Notes under the pieces: generated by a model
The model's database searches: none
The model's input: the letters and a program-made list of their open reading frames with translations, nothing else
What the model was told of the DNA's origin: nothing
Made by a program: the position numbers and the translations under genes
Assembly: GCF_004802635.2 (NCBI RefSeq)
Contig: NZ_CP046052.1
Coordinates: 4,339,001 to 4,403,000, forward strand
From: Methylocystis heyeri
GTDB lineage: Bacteria; Pseudomonadota; Alphaproteobacteria; Rhizobiales; Beijerinckiaceae
Direction of reading: 5' to 3'
Length of the DNA stretch: 64,000 nt
Shown: positions 37,187 to 45,737 of the stretch, one piece after another
Position numbering within the stretch: the stretch's first letter is position 1
Layout: each line of letters opens with the position of its first letter

Positions 37187-38028
37187 GCGCGGCTCCGCTG
37201 CTCCGGCGCGGGAAGAGCCGCGTCTATGTCGCGCATGCGCTGCAGTTCCGCGAGCAGTTCGGCGAAAGGCGGGAAATTGTCGTCGCGCTCGATCATGGCC
37301 GAGACGTCGCCGAAGCGCCGCCGGGCCAGGGCGTAGAGCGACCACACCTCTTCGCTCACGGGCTGGTCGTGGGTGTCGATGCGATGGGTTTCGTTGTCGG
37401 TGAAGCCCGCCATATGCATTTGAGCGACGCGGGAGGGAGCAATCGCGTCGATATAACGGCTGGCGTCGAAGCCGTGGTTGAAGGCGGACACGGCTACGTT
37501 GTTGACGTCCAGCAGCAGCATGCAGTCGGCCCGTTCCGTCATTGCCGAGACGAACTCCCATTCCTCCATTTCCGATTCTGCGAAAGAAACATAGGTGGAG
37601 GGGTTCTCGACGACGAGCGGGCGCCCGAGAAAATCCTGCACCCGGAGGATTCGCTCCACGACATGGTCGAGCGCTTCCGCCGTATAGGGGATCGGCAGAA
37701 GGTCGTGCAGATTGACGCCCCGCACCCCGGTCCAGGCGAGATGGTCCGACACCCAGGCCGGCTCGATGCGCTCGGCGAGCGCTTTCAGCGCCGCGAGATA
37801 GTCGAAATCGAGCGGATCGGTCGAGGCGAGCGACATCGAAACGCCGTGCATGACGATCGGGTAATCGGCGCGCACGCGTTCCAGCATCGCCAGCGGCCTG
37901 CCGCCGGGGATCATGTAATTCTCGGAAATGATCTCGAACCAGTCGACCGCCGGCTTCTCCGACAGAATTTCTTCGTAATAGACTGGTCTTAGACCCAGGC
38001 CGTAGCCCAGGCGAGGAAGCGGGTCCAT
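37183..38028 (-). CDS. MNIO (DUF692) multinuclear iron oxidative enzyme, BufB-like
   Basis: 281 residues, TIM-barrel iron enzyme that modifies Cys residues of precursor peptides. Candidate metal ligands in the conserved positions: H61 (VMHGVSM), H96 (SDHLAW), E141 (VENPSTY), D174/N177 (LLLDVNNV), H185 (NHGF), H205 (MHMAGF), H220 (DTHDQPV) and E247 (IERDD). GGAGG stands eight bases before ATG 38028. It is downstream of two small Cys-containing exported peptides and overlaps the DUF2063 gene, the arrangement of bufferin RiPP operons (copper-binding peptides). The exact product is inferred. Confidence 0.9.
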   Translation of the reverse strand: MDPLPRLGYGLGLRPVYYEEILSEKPAVDWFEIISENYMIPGGRPLAMLERVRADYPIVMHGVSMSLASTDPLDFDYLAALKALAERIEPAWVSDHLAWTGVRGVNLHDLLPIPYTAEALDHVVERILRVQDFLGRPLVVENPSTYVSFAESEMEEWEFVSAMTERADCMLLLDVNNVAVSAFNHGFDASRYIDAIAPSRVAQMHMAGFTDNETHRIDTHDQPVSEEVWSLYALARRRFGDVSAMIERDDNFPPFAELLAELQRMRDIDAALPAPEQRSRA

Positions 38029-38129
38029 TTTGATGCCCTCCCGCGACGGCGGCGCGCCGCCGTCGCGTGAAGTAGAAAATAGCAAAAGGCGACCGTCACG
38101 CCAGAGCGTTCGTCGCCTCTCGTCGCCTG

Positions 38130-38384
38130 TCAGTCGATGACCTTGCCGCCTTCGCTTTCGCAGGCTTTGGCGGAATCCTTGTAGATCCAGCCCTGGCCCT
38201 TGCAGGCGTTGGCGCCTTTGCAGCTGTTTTTGGGCGTCATGCAATCGCTCTTGCCCTTGCAGCCGTTCACCCCGAAGCAATGAACCTTGCCGGTTTCGGC
38301 GGCGGCGGGAGCGACCCCGCCGGCGATGGCGAGCGAGACCGCGGCGATGGCGAGCGCGGCTCCTGAGCGCGATTTGTTCTTCAT
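38130..38384 (-). CDS. Bufferin-like RiPP precursor (six-Cys exported peptide)
   Basis: 84 residues. Sec signal peptide (ALAIAAVSLAIAGGVAPAAA, cleavage about after residue 29), then a mature part of ~55 residues with six Cys: C36 (HCFGVNGC), C42, C48, C55, C61 (ACKGQGW) and C75 (ACESEGG). The HCFGVNGCKGK and CKGQGW pattern is what I know from small proteins encoded beside DUF692 enzymes. The MNIO enzyme gene starts 100 bases downstream. Expected to be modified on Cys and to bind copper in the periplasm; that is by analogy. Confidence 0.82.
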   Translation of the reverse strand: MKNKSRSGAALAIAAVSLAIAGGVAPAAAETGKVHCFGVNGCKGKSDCMTPKNSCKGANACKGQGWIYKDSAKACESEGGKVID

Positions 38385-38433
38385 GCGGTTGTTCCAGAGG
38401 TTGGGGTTGACATACGCCTATTCGCGGCAAGCG

Positions 38434-38655
38434 TCATTTTGTTTCGCTTGCGGACTCCGCGGGGGCCGGGGCCGCCGCGCCCTTGCCGTTCGACTTGGCG
38501 GAGCAACCGTTCTTGCCGCCGCAGCCGTGCTTGTCGACTTTCTTGTGATGTCCCTGGGTCTTGTGGGGTTTCGCCGCGGCCGGAGCCGCGCCGGCCAGAA
38601 CCAGCCCGACCGCCGCAGCGGCGACGGTCGCTCCGCAAAAGATTTTTGCTTTCAC
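38434..38655 (-). CDS. Second small exported His/Cys peptide, possible MNIO substrate
   Basis: 73 residues from a GTG with AAGGAAG just before it. Signal peptide IFCGATVAAAAVGLVLAGAAPAAA, then a short mature part with KPHKTQGHHKKVDKHGCGGKNGCSAK and a Pro/Ala/Ser tail. It has only two mature Cys (C45, C51) spaced C-x5-C, and four His (31, 36, 37, 43). It is co-directional and 49 bases upstream of the six-Cys precursor. I do not recognise a named family; it could be a second precursor or a metal-binding accessory peptide. Confidence 0.65.
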   Translation of the reverse strand: MKAKIFCGATVAAAAVGLVLAGAAPAAAKPHKTQGHHKKVDKHGCGGKNGCSAKSNGKGAAAPAPAESASETK

Positions 38656-39004
38656 GCGATCTTCCTTTCTCGCGCCCTCGCCAAATCGAGGCGTCAGACT
38701 GAAGTCCGGCCGCTCGCCGCTGTCAAGATGCTCGGTCGCGGAAAGCTTGCGCGACCTTCTCCCGCCGTCTCGGGCCGCCCCGGAGCGGAGCGGCGATCTC
38801 CGCGAAGAGCGTTTTTATATCTTGTGGGCGGCGCTTTCCGCCGTTTGCGTCGCCTGCGCCGACCGGCGGGCTACCCGCCTTTAACCATTTGATTGCTTAT
38901 AGCTTGTACTTGGCGGTCTGACCGGTTGCGCTTTTCCGGGCGTCGTGTAGGTTGCAGTTCATAGTGCTGTGCAATTCACTCTCGAAATTTCCAAGGTTTT
39001 CGAA
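38656..39004. other. Intergenic region upstream of the bufferin-like genes
   Basis: About 350 bases, probably carrying the leftward promoter of the bufferin-like operon and the rightward promoter of the small gene at 39005. No clear copper-responsive operator (for example CueR or CsoR type) was recognised by eye. Confidence 0.4.
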
Positions 39005-39271
39005 ATGGTCGACAATGCAAGACTGAAAAGCTGGTTGGATCGCGCCGATTCGATCGTCCGGCAAAAAGACTTCGACTGCGCAGCCGCGCTGGATCTCGCC
39101 CGGGAAATAAGGCTGGAGCGCATCTATGGCGTTTCGTGGCGGGCGACCCAGGCTTTCATCGTGATGGACAAGGCTCATCGGCGCGATCACGGCCGCGACG
39201 CCGGGACGGCGCTTCAGGCTTTCAGCGACATGCGCGAGGCGCTGGTGGAGCAACTCCCCTACTCCAAGTAA
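39005..39271 (+). CDS. Hypothetical protein, helical
   Basis: 88 residues beginning MVDNARLKSWLDRADSIV, mostly amphipathic helix with Arg/Asp/Ala; no domain recognised. ATG 39005 is preceded by CCAAGG at eight bases; an upstream in-frame GTG at 38969 would add twelve residues. Located before rpsA in the same direction, with a hairpin between them. Confidence 0.5.
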   Translation: MVDNARLKSWLDRADSIVRQKDFDCAAALDLAREIRLERIYGVSWRATQAFIVMDKAHRRDHGRDAGTALQAFSDMREALVEQLPYSK

Positions 39272-39349
39272 AACTCCGGCGTCTCGGGGCTTTCGCCTCC
39301 GCCCGGCGCGGGTAAATCCTTGCGTCGAGCCGCGTCGCCTGATAAGGAC

Positions 39350-39389
39350 GTTATGCCTCGCTGGGCTTTTTGGTCCTGCGGGGCATAAC
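39350..39389 (+). promoter_or_regulatory. Stable hairpin in the rpsA leader region
   Basis: GTTATGCCTCGC pairs with GCGGGGCATAAC (12 bp, one G-T), enclosing a 16-base loop containing TTTTT. It lies 170 bases before the rpsA start. Ribosomal protein genes often carry leader structures bound by their own product, but this one I cannot match to a named family. It could also attenuate read-through from the upstream gene. Confidence 0.45.
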
Positions 39390-39558
39390 CACGACTTTCG
39401 ACCTTCGGGCCGCGCCGGCCAGTTCGTTTGAACTTTCGTTTCCATGCAGCGTTATCCGCCTCGGGCGGCGCCGCGGAAACGTCCGAAAAGCCGAAAGCTC
39501 CCTTCCAACGCCAACCCAGCCGGCGCCCGCTCCGGGATGGAGCTCTCCAGGAGAAACA

Positions 39559-41313
39559 ATGTCATCCGCAACTGCCCAGCGCGCCCCGTCGCGCGACGAT
39601 TTCGCCGCCCTGCTCGATGAAAGCTACGGCGGCTCCGACGCCTTGGAAGGTTCCGTCATCAAGGGCCGCGTGGTCGGGATAGAAAAAGACGTCGCCGTCA
39701 TCGACATCGGACTGAAGACCGAAGGCCGCGTCCCCCTGAAAGAATTCACCGGCTTTGGCCGCGATCCCGCTCCGCAGGTGGGCGAGGAGGTTGAGGTCTA
39801 TCTGGAGCGCATCGAAAACGCGCTCGGCGAGGCCGTCATCTCGCGCGAGAAGGCGCGCCGCGAAGAGAGCTGGGTCAAGCTCGAGAAGGCCTTCGAGAGC
39901 AACGAGAAGGTCGAAGGCGTCATCTTCAACCAGGTCAAGGGCGGCTTCACGGTCGATCTCGACAGCGCCGTCGCCTTCCTGCCGCGCAGCCAGGTCGACA
40001 TCCGCCCGATCCGCGACGCCGCGCCGCTGATGAACGTGCCGCAGCCGTTCCACATCCTCAAGATGGACCGCCGCCGCGGCAATATCGTCGTGTCGCGCCG
40101 CACGGTTCTCGAGGAGAGCCGCGCCGAGCAGCGTCACGAGATCGTCGCCAACCTCGAAGAGGGGCAGGTGATCGAGGGCGTCGTCAAGAACATCACCGAT
40201 TACGGCGCCTTCGTGGATCTCGGCGGCATCGACGGTCTGCTGCATGTGACCGACATCGCCTGGCGCCGCGTCAACCATCCGTCCGAAGTGCTCACGATCG
40301 GCCAGACCGTTCGCGTGAAGATCATCAAGATCAATCACGAGACCCACCGCATTTCGCTCGGCATGAAGCAGTTGCTGGAAGATCCCTGGCAGGGCATCGA
40401 GGCCAAATATCCGATCGGCGCCAAGTTCCACGGCCGCGTGACCAACATCACCGATTACGGCGCCTTCGTGGAGCTGGAGCCGGGCATCGAGGGACTGGTT
40501 CACGTCTCCGAAATGTCCTGGACCAAGAAGAACGTCCATCCCGGCAAGATCGTTTCGACCAGCCAGGAAGTCGACGTTCAGGTGCTCGAGGTCGATCCGG
40601 TCAAGCGCCGCATCTCCCTCGGCCTCAAGCAGTGCCTGCAGAATCCCTGGGAAGCCTTCGCCGAGAAGCATCCGGTGGGCTCGATCGTCGAAGGCGAGGT
40701 CAAGAACAAGACCGAGTTCGGCCTCTTCATCGGCCTCGACGGCGACGTGGACGGCATGGTCCATCTCTCCGATCTCGACTGGAACCGTCCGGGCGAGCAG
40801 GTGATCGAGGAATACAAGAAGGGCGACGTCATCAAGGCGCAGGTTCTCGACGTCGACATCGAGAAGGAGCGCATCTCGCTCGGCGTCAAGCAGCTTGCGG
40901 GCGATCCCTTCGCCACCGCCAGCGTCGAGGACGGCGGCACGGTCGAGATCAAGAAGGGCGCCGTGGTCACCTCCGAGGTGATCGAGGTCAAGGAGTCCGG
41001 CATCGACGTCAAGATCGTCGGCACCGACCTCACGACCTTCGTCAAGCGCGCCGAGCTGGCGCGTGACCGGGCCGACCAGCGCCCCGAGCGTTTCGCCGTC
41101 GGCGAGAAGGTCGATGTCCGCGTCACCCTGTTCGACCGCAAGGCGCGCAAGATCGCCGTGTCGATCAAGGCGCTTGAAATGGCCGAGGAGAAGGAAGCCA
41201 TCGCTCAATATGGCTCCGCCGACTCGGGCGCTTCGCTCGGCGACATCCTCGGCGCCGCCCTTAAGGCGCGCGAAGGCGAGGCCGCCAAGAAAAAGGGGAA
41301 AGGCGAGGAATAA
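39559..41313 (+). CDS. rpsA: 30S ribosomal protein S1
   Basis: 584 residues with six S1 (OB-fold) domains, e.g. GSVIKGRVVGIEKDVAVIDI, GVIFNQVKGGFTVDL, GVVKNITDYGAFVDLGG, GRVTNITDYGAFVELE, GEVKNKTEFGLFIGL and a diverged sixth SEVIEVKESGIDVKI. S1 brings mRNA to the 30S subunit. Start ATG 39559 has AGGAGA eight bases upstream; the frame is open further left but that part is non-coding in character. A strong terminator follows. The usual neighbour cmk is not next to it here. Confidence 0.96.
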   Translation: MSSATAQRAPSRDDFAALLDESYGGSDALEGSVIKGRVVGIEKDVAVIDIGLKTEGRVPLKEFTGFGRDPAPQVGEEVEVYLERIENALGEAVISREKARREESWVKLEKAFESNEKVEGVIFNQVKGGFTVDLDSAVAFLPRSQVDIRPIRDAAPLMNVPQPFHILKMDRRRGNIVVSRRTVLEESRAEQRHEIVANLEEGQVIEGVVKNITDYGAFVDLGGIDGLLHVTDIAWRRVNHPSEVLTIGQTVRVKIIKINHETHRISLGMKQLLEDPWQGIEAKYPIGAKFHGRVTNITDYGAFVELEPGIEGLVHVSEMSWTKKNVHPGKIVSTSQEVDVQVLEVDPVKRRISLGLKQCLQNPWEAFAEKHPVGSIVEGEVKNKTEFGLFIGLDGDVDGMVHLSDLDWNRPGEQVIEEYKKGDVIKAQVLDVDIEKERISLGVKQLAGDPFATASVEDGGTVEIKKGAVVTSEVIEVKESGIDVKIVGTDLTTFVKRAELARDRADQRPERFAVGEKVDVRVTLFDRKARKIAVSIKALEMAEEKEAIAQYGSADSGASLGDILGAALKAREGEAAKKKGKGEE

Positions 41314-41337
41314 TCTTCCTCTCCGAGTCCTGCAAAG

Positions 41338-41369
41338 GCCCGCGCGGAACCACTCCGCGCGGGCTTTTT
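41338..41369 (+). terminator. Rho-independent terminator after rpsA
   Basis: Perfect 11-bp stem GCCCGCGCGGA-ACCAC-TCCGCGCGGGC followed by TTTTT. Confidence 0.92.
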
Positions 41370-41510
41370 CTTATCCTTATCGCGGATGATAAACTCTTTG
41401 TTCACCATGAGGTTAAATGGTTTCCGCACGGTAATGTTAATTTGGAGAATGTGGATAAAATGCTGCGTAGTTAAGGCCCGCTGACGAGGGCGGCGTGTTG
41501 GAGTTTCGTC

Positions 41511-42401
41511 ATGAGCGTGAGCGGTTTCGACCAGGAATATGTCACCCACCCCGGCGCAGAGCCGCTCTATGCGCGCCCGCTGGGCAATCTCGCCGCCGCG
41601 ATGATCGGCGTCGTCGCCTTCGTTGTTCTGGGGGCGGCACTCGTCCTTACCGGCGATCATCCTCCCGCGGTGGAGTCGCACAACGACGAGGACGCCCTGC
41701 GGGCTTTGGCCGCGGCGGCTCCCGCGGCCGAGACGGCGAGTGCGGCCAAACAATATTCCGCATTCGATCTTTCTTCGCCGGAGTTCGCGAAGGACAAAAA
41801 GAGCTTCACCGTAAAACAGCTCGAAGGGGGCGTCCGGGAGGACAACCTCACCTTCGGTCGTTTTGCTTCCGGCGAAGCTTACATGCGCCTCGATATTCGC
41901 CAGCCGAGCGGCGAAAAGCGGACGGTTCCCGATTTCTTCCTGGATCTGACCCGGCACGCCGCGCAGGCCGGCCTTTCGGTGACGAAAATCAGTCAGCCCA
42001 CGCCGCTTTCGACGCGCTTCGGCTCCTTCGAAGTCGCAGATATTCGTCTGTCTCAACCCTCCAGCGAGGGCGCGGCCACCGAGCGCGCCTGTCTCGCCCT
42101 GCGGCTCGCCGGCGGGAAGCAGCCGGTCGAAATCGCGGGCCTGTCCTGCGGCGTTCCGGCCAAGCCGCTCGATCGGCGCGCGCTCAGCTGCATCTTGGAT
42201 CGACTCGACTATTCCGCGAGCGGAGAAAACAAGGCCCTGGACGCTTTCTTCCTGGCGGCGGAGCAGGAGCGCGGCAAAGGCTGCGGCGGCGCGGCGCTGT
42301 CGCCCGGCGCGACGAAGTCCAGCTGGCTCGACGCCCATTCGACCATGCCGGCCTTGAAGAATGAGCCGACGCCGGCCAAGCGCGCCAAGAAGACGCGCTG
42401 A
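41511..42401 (+). CDS. Membrane-anchored protein of unknown function
   Basis: 296 residues. Short cytoplasmic N-terminus, one helix (AAAMIGVVAFVVLGAALVLTG, ~residues 28-48), then a soluble domain with RLDIRQPSGEKRTVPDFFLDL in parts (MRLDIRQPSG, VPDFFLDLTRHAA), several Cys (RACLALRL, GLSCGVP, LSCILDRL) and a basic C-terminus (PAKRAKKTR). The start follows GGAG by about ten bases. No family recognised; by shape a periplasmic single-pass protein. It sits between rpsA and a small secreted protein. Confidence 0.65.
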   Translation: MSVSGFDQEYVTHPGAEPLYARPLGNLAAAMIGVVAFVVLGAALVLTGDHPPAVESHNDEDALRALAAAAPAAETASAAKQYSAFDLSSPEFAKDKKSFTVKQLEGGVREDNLTFGRFASGEAYMRLDIRQPSGEKRTVPDFFLDLTRHAAQAGLSVTKISQPTPLSTRFGSFEVADIRLSQPSSEGAATERACLALRLAGGKQPVEIAGLSCGVPAKPLDRRALSCILDRLDYSASGENKALDAFFLAAEQERGKGCGGAALSPGATKSSWLDAHSTMPALKNEPTPAKRAKKTR

Positions 42402-42506
42402 AGCTTGAGCGAAATCATTAAGTATCGCCGCGCCGAGGTATCGCTTTTGGGCGGCGATCCGCTATTATTCGATTCAGAAATCGACATCTGAAGGGAGCTG
42501 CCGCAA

Positions 42507-42854
42507 ATGCGCAAAATCTCGATAATTTCGGCGTCTTTGGGCTGCCTCCTCGCGACCGCGCTTTGCGGCGGCGCGGCCAGCGCCAAGACCTACCGCCATC
42601 GCCACTATCATCACGGCGCCGCCTATGTCGCCGAAGGCCGCCGCCCGCTCGTCGTCGAGCGGCGCAGCTTCCTCGATCCCGGGCCGGTGGTTCCGGTCGG
42701 GACCTACACCCGCTACGTCTATACGCCGGCCTATCAGTGGGGCGATCCTCCGTCCACCTATCAGCGCAGCTGGTATATGGACGAGAACCTGCATCAGGCC
42801 TTCGACCCGCAGCCGCAGGCGCCGCTGGTGTGGCCGCCGCAGTTCTGGCCGTGA
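42507..42854 (+). CDS. Small secreted His/Tyr/Pro-rich protein
   Basis: 115 residues with a clear signal peptide (ISIISASLGCLLATALCGGAASA). The mature part starts KTYRHRHYHHGAAY and is rich in Tyr, Pro, His and Arg, ending VWPPQFWP. AAGGGAG stands about ten bases before ATG 42507. No catalytic motif; similar His/Tyr-rich short exported proteins are common in Hyphomicrobiales without known role. The HRHYHH stretch could bind metal (inference). Confidence 0.65.
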   Translation: MRKISIISASLGCLLATALCGGAASAKTYRHRHYHHGAAYVAEGRRPLVVERRSFLDPGPVVPVGTYTRYVYTPAYQWGDPPSTYQRSWYMDENLHQAFDPQPQAPLVWPPQFWP

Positions 42855-43246
42855 GGGCTTTTTCGCCGGCAGGGCGGATTTCAGCATAATGAAGCGCGCC
42901 AGCTCACCGAGTTCGGCGCGCTTTTTGTCGTTGAGGCGATCGCGGGCGGGTGTCGCCCTTGACATCGCAGGGGCGCTTTTGTAACCAAGCGCCTTCCGGT
43001 CCGGGCATTCCCGGCCCGGCTCGCACCCGTGGCGGCTCCCATAATCCTCAGTGATCGGTGAGCGGCCTGTCGGCCGAGCCTTACGGCTCGGCAGAGGAGG
43101 GCGCGTTTCCAGCCTTGCGGATTTTCGCAAGCCGCCAGAGAAACGCGGTCGGACGGCGCTTTTAAGCTTTCCTTCGGGAGAGCGCGCGTGCGTTTTGTCG
43201 CCTCTCGGCGCTTGCGTCGAAACCAGGATCGTTGAGAGGACACGCT
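42855..43246. promoter_or_regulatory. rpsD upstream region with a perfect hairpin
   Basis: 392 bases. At 43073-43092 GCCGAGCC-TTAC-GGCTCGGC forms a perfect 8-bp hairpin ~155 bases before rpsD. It may belong to the rpsD leader; no named r-protein leader was recognised. Rest contains no convincing gene. Confidence 0.45.
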
Positions 43247-43864
43247 GTGACAAAGCGCTCGGAAGCCAAGTATAAAATCGACCGCCGTATGGGCCAGAAC
43301 ATCTGGGGCCGCCCGAAGAGCCCCGTGAACCGCCGCGAATACGGCCCCGGCCAGCACGGTCAGCGCCGCAAGGGCAAGCCCTCCGACTTCGGCACCCAGC
43401 TCAAGGCCAAGCAGAAGCTCAAGGGTTATTACGGCAATATCTCCGAGAAGCAGTTCCGCAAATATTACGCCGAGGCCATCCGTCTCAAGGGCGACTCCTC
43501 GGACAATCTGATCGGCCTGCTCGAGCGCCGTCTCGACGCGGTGGTCTATCGCGCCAAATTCGTCTCCACCGTCTTCGCCGCGCGCCAGTTCGTCAACCAC
43601 GGCCATATCCGGGTCAACGGCCGCCGCGTGAACATTCCGTCCTATCTCGTCAAGCCGGGCGACGTGATCGAGGTCAAGGAAAGCTCCAAGCAGTCGGTGG
43701 TGGTTCTCGAGGCGGTCGCTCTTACCGAGCGCGACGTGCCGGAGTATTACGAGGTCGACCACAGCAAGATGACCGCCAAGCTGACCCGCGTGCCCCACGC
43801 CACCGAGGTGCCTTATCCGGTGCATATGGAGCCCAATCTGGTCATCGAATATTATTCGCGCTGA
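43247..43864 (+). CDS. rpsD: 30S ribosomal protein S4
   Basis: 205 residues from GTG 43247 (GAGAGGA six bases upstream). Typical S4: N-terminal [35 protein letters not shown] in parts ([10 protein letters not shown]), [20 protein letters not shown] in parts, and the S4 RNA-binding domain [14 protein letters not shown]...[16 protein letters not shown] single-gene unit outside the alpha operon, as in other Hyphomicrobiales, closed by a terminator. Confidence 0.97.
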   Translation: MTKRSEAKYKIDRRMGQNIWGRPKSPVNRREYGPGQHGQRRKGKPSDFGTQLKAKQKLKGYYGNISEKQFRKYYAEAIRLKGDSSDNLIGLLERRLDAVVYRAKFVSTVFAARQFVNHGHIRVNGRRVNIPSYLVKPGDVIEVKESSKQSVVVLEAVALTERDVPEYYEVDHSKMTAKLTRVPHATEVPYPVHMEPNLVIEYYSR

Positions 43865-43882
43865 TCTTTCGCGTTTCCTGGA

Positions 43883-43911
43883 GCGGGGCCGGGTTTCGGC
43901 CCCGCTTTTTT
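43883..43911 (+). terminator. Rho-independent terminator after rpsD
   Basis: GCGGGGCC-gggtttc-GGCCCCGC stem followed by TTTTTT, 20 bases after the stop. Confidence 0.92.
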
Positions 43912-43978
43912 ATACAATTCCGATTGCCTGATTTCCCCGAGTGGTTATGGTCGTGCCGCCTCCAATGACGGAACCACC

Positions 43979-44662
43979 ATGACGAAGACCAAATTTTCGC
44001 TCACTCGCCGCGCCGTTCTCGCCGGGTCCATTTCCGCCGCGGCGATCGCGTCGACAGCCGCCTTTGCGCAGAAGGCCGCCAATGGCGCGACCAAAGTGTC
44101 CCTTGCGGAATTGATGGCTCCCAACGCCCTGCCGGATATCGTCCAGGGCAAGGCCGACGCGCCGGTCACCATCGTGGAATATGCGTCGATGACCTGCGGT
44201 CATTGCGCCGCCTTCCATCGCGAGGTCTATCCTGCGCTCAAGAAGGATTACATCGAGACCGGCAAGATCAAGTTCATCCTGCGGGAATTTCCGCTCGACC
44301 CGATCGCCACCGCGGCCTTCATGCTCGCTCGCTCGCTCGGCGACGACAAGCGTGACGCGGCGGTCGATCTGCTTTTCGCGCAGCAGAAGAACTGGGCCTT
44401 CACCGAAACGCCGGTCGAAGGACTCGAGGGCGTCGTAAAGCAGGCTGGAATCGGCCAGGCCCAGTTCGAGTCGACGCTCAAGGACACCGACCTGCAAAAG
44501 AAGATCGTGTCGATACGCGATCGCGCCGCCGAGAAGTTCGGGGTCAACGCCACGCCCACTTTCTTCATCAACGGCGTGAAATTTTCCGGCGAGATGAAGG
44601 TTTCGGAACTCGACAAGGTCATTTCCGAGGCGGCCAAGGCGCCGGCGGAAGCGGGCAAGTAA
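43979..44662 (+). CDS. DsbA-like thiol:disulfide oxidoreductase
   Basis: 227 residues, exported: SLTRRAVLAGSISAAAIASTAAFA has a twin-arginine (TRRAVLAG) type signal. Thioredoxin-fold with the active site Cys73-G-H-Cys76 (SMTCGHCAAFH) and the cis-proline loop NATPTFFINGVKFSG. This matches the DsbA/BdbD group that forms disulfides in the periplasm. A single gene with ACGGAACCACC just before ATG 43979. Confidence 0.9.
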   Translation: MTKTKFSLTRRAVLAGSISAAAIASTAAFAQKAANGATKVSLAELMAPNALPDIVQGKADAPVTIVEYASMTCGHCAAFHREVYPALKKDYIETGKIKFILREFPLDPIATAAFMLARSLGDDKRDAAVDLLFAQQKNWAFTETPVEGLEGVVKQAGIGQAQFESTLKDTDLQKKIVSIRDRAAEKFGVNATPTFFINGVKFSGEMKVSELDKVISEAAKAPAEAGK

Positions 44663-44797
44663 TGCGAATTCCGGCTCGCGAGCCGAAGGCGACGCCTTCC
44701 AGAGTCGCCCAGTCCGCCTGGATTGCGTCGTCGCTGCGTTCCTCCTGATGACGTCGAGGGGAATGCAGTAAGACCGGGAAACCCCAATGGAGCGGCG

Positions 44798-45403
44798 TCA
44801 GAAAACCGTGCGCCGCTCCAGCGCCGCGGCGAGGGTCCCTTCGTCGAGATAATCGAGTTCGCCGCCGACCGGCACGCCATGGGCCAGTCGGGTGGTCTTC
44901 ACGCTGAGAGGCGCGATCAGATCGGCGATATAATGGGCGGTCGTCTGGCCGTCGACGGTCGCGTTGACCGCGATGATCGTTTCGCGGACTTCGCCGCCGC
45001 GCAATCTTTCGACCAGCCCCGCGATATTGAGATCGTCCGGCCCGACCCCGTCGAGCGGCGAAAGCACGCCGCCCAGCACATGGTAGCGCGCGCGGAGCAG
45101 CCCGGCGCGCTCCAGGGCCCACAGATCCGAAACGGTCTCGACCACGACGAGCAGGCTCCTGTCCCGCCGGACGTCGCGGCAGATGGTGCAGGGATCGCTG
45201 GTGTCGATATTGCCGCAGGTCGAGCAAGTCACGATGCGTTCATGCGCGACCCGCATGGCTTCGCTCAGCGGACCGAGCAGTTCCTCGCGTTTCTTGATGA
45301 GATGCAGCGCCGCCCGGCGCGCCGACCGCGGCCCAAGGCCGGGCAGGCGCGCGAGGAGCTGCACCAGCCGCTCGATTTCCGGTCCTGCGACAGGCGCCGC
45401 CAT
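44798..45403 (-). CDS. recR: Recombination protein RecR
   Basis: 201 residues. Helix-hairpin-helix start ([22 protein letters not shown] in parts), a zinc finger [16 protein letters not shown], and the Toprim domain ([32 protein letters not shown]). Works with RecF/RecO in loading RecA at gaps. One base separates it from ybaB, third gene of dnaX-ybaB-recR. Confidence 0.96.
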   Translation of the reverse strand: MAAPVAGPEIERLVQLLARLPGLGPRSARRAALHLIKKREELLGPLSEAMRVAHERIVTCSTCGNIDTSDPCTICRDVRRDRSLLVVVETVSDLWALERAGLLRARYHVLGGVLSPLDGVGPDDLNIAGLVERLRGGEVRETIIAVNATVDGQTTAHYIADLIAPLSVKTTRLAHGVPVGGELDYLDEGTLAAALERRTVF

Positions 45404-45404
45404 G

Positions 45405-45725
45405 TCAGAAAGGCAGTTTGAGGCCGGGCGGCAGCTGCAATCCGCCGGTGACCGATTTCATCTTCTCGGCGGTCGCAGCCTCGGCCTTGGCGCGGGCCTG
45501 GGCATGGGCGGAGACGATCAGGTCTTCGAGAATTTCTTTTTCCTCGGGCTTCAGCAGGCTCGGGTCGATCGACAGGCCTTTGAGGTCTCCCTTGGCGGTG
45601 AGCGTGATCCTCACGACGCCGGCCCCGGCTTCGCCTTCCACCTCCAGGGCTTCCAGCTCCGCCTGCGCCTCGGCCATTTTCGCCTGCAGGGCTTGAGCCT
45701 GTTTCATCATGCCCATGAAATCCAT
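45405..45725 (-). CDS. YbaB/EbfC family nucleoid-associated protein
   Basis: 106 residues: [21 protein letters not shown] start in pieces ([12 protein letters not shown]), [25 protein letters not shown] in parts ([15 protein letters not shown]), [17 protein letters not shown]. Dimeric DNA-binding protein encoded between dnaX and recR in most bacteria. AGGAGAGAC precedes the start. Confidence 0.95.
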   Translation of the reverse strand: MDFMGMMKQAQALQAKMAEAQAELEALEVEGEAGAGVVRITLTAKGDLKGLSIDPSLLKPEEKEILEDLIVSAHAQARAKAEAATAEKMKSVTGGLQLPPGLKLPF

Positions 45726-45737
45726 AAGTCTCTCCTT

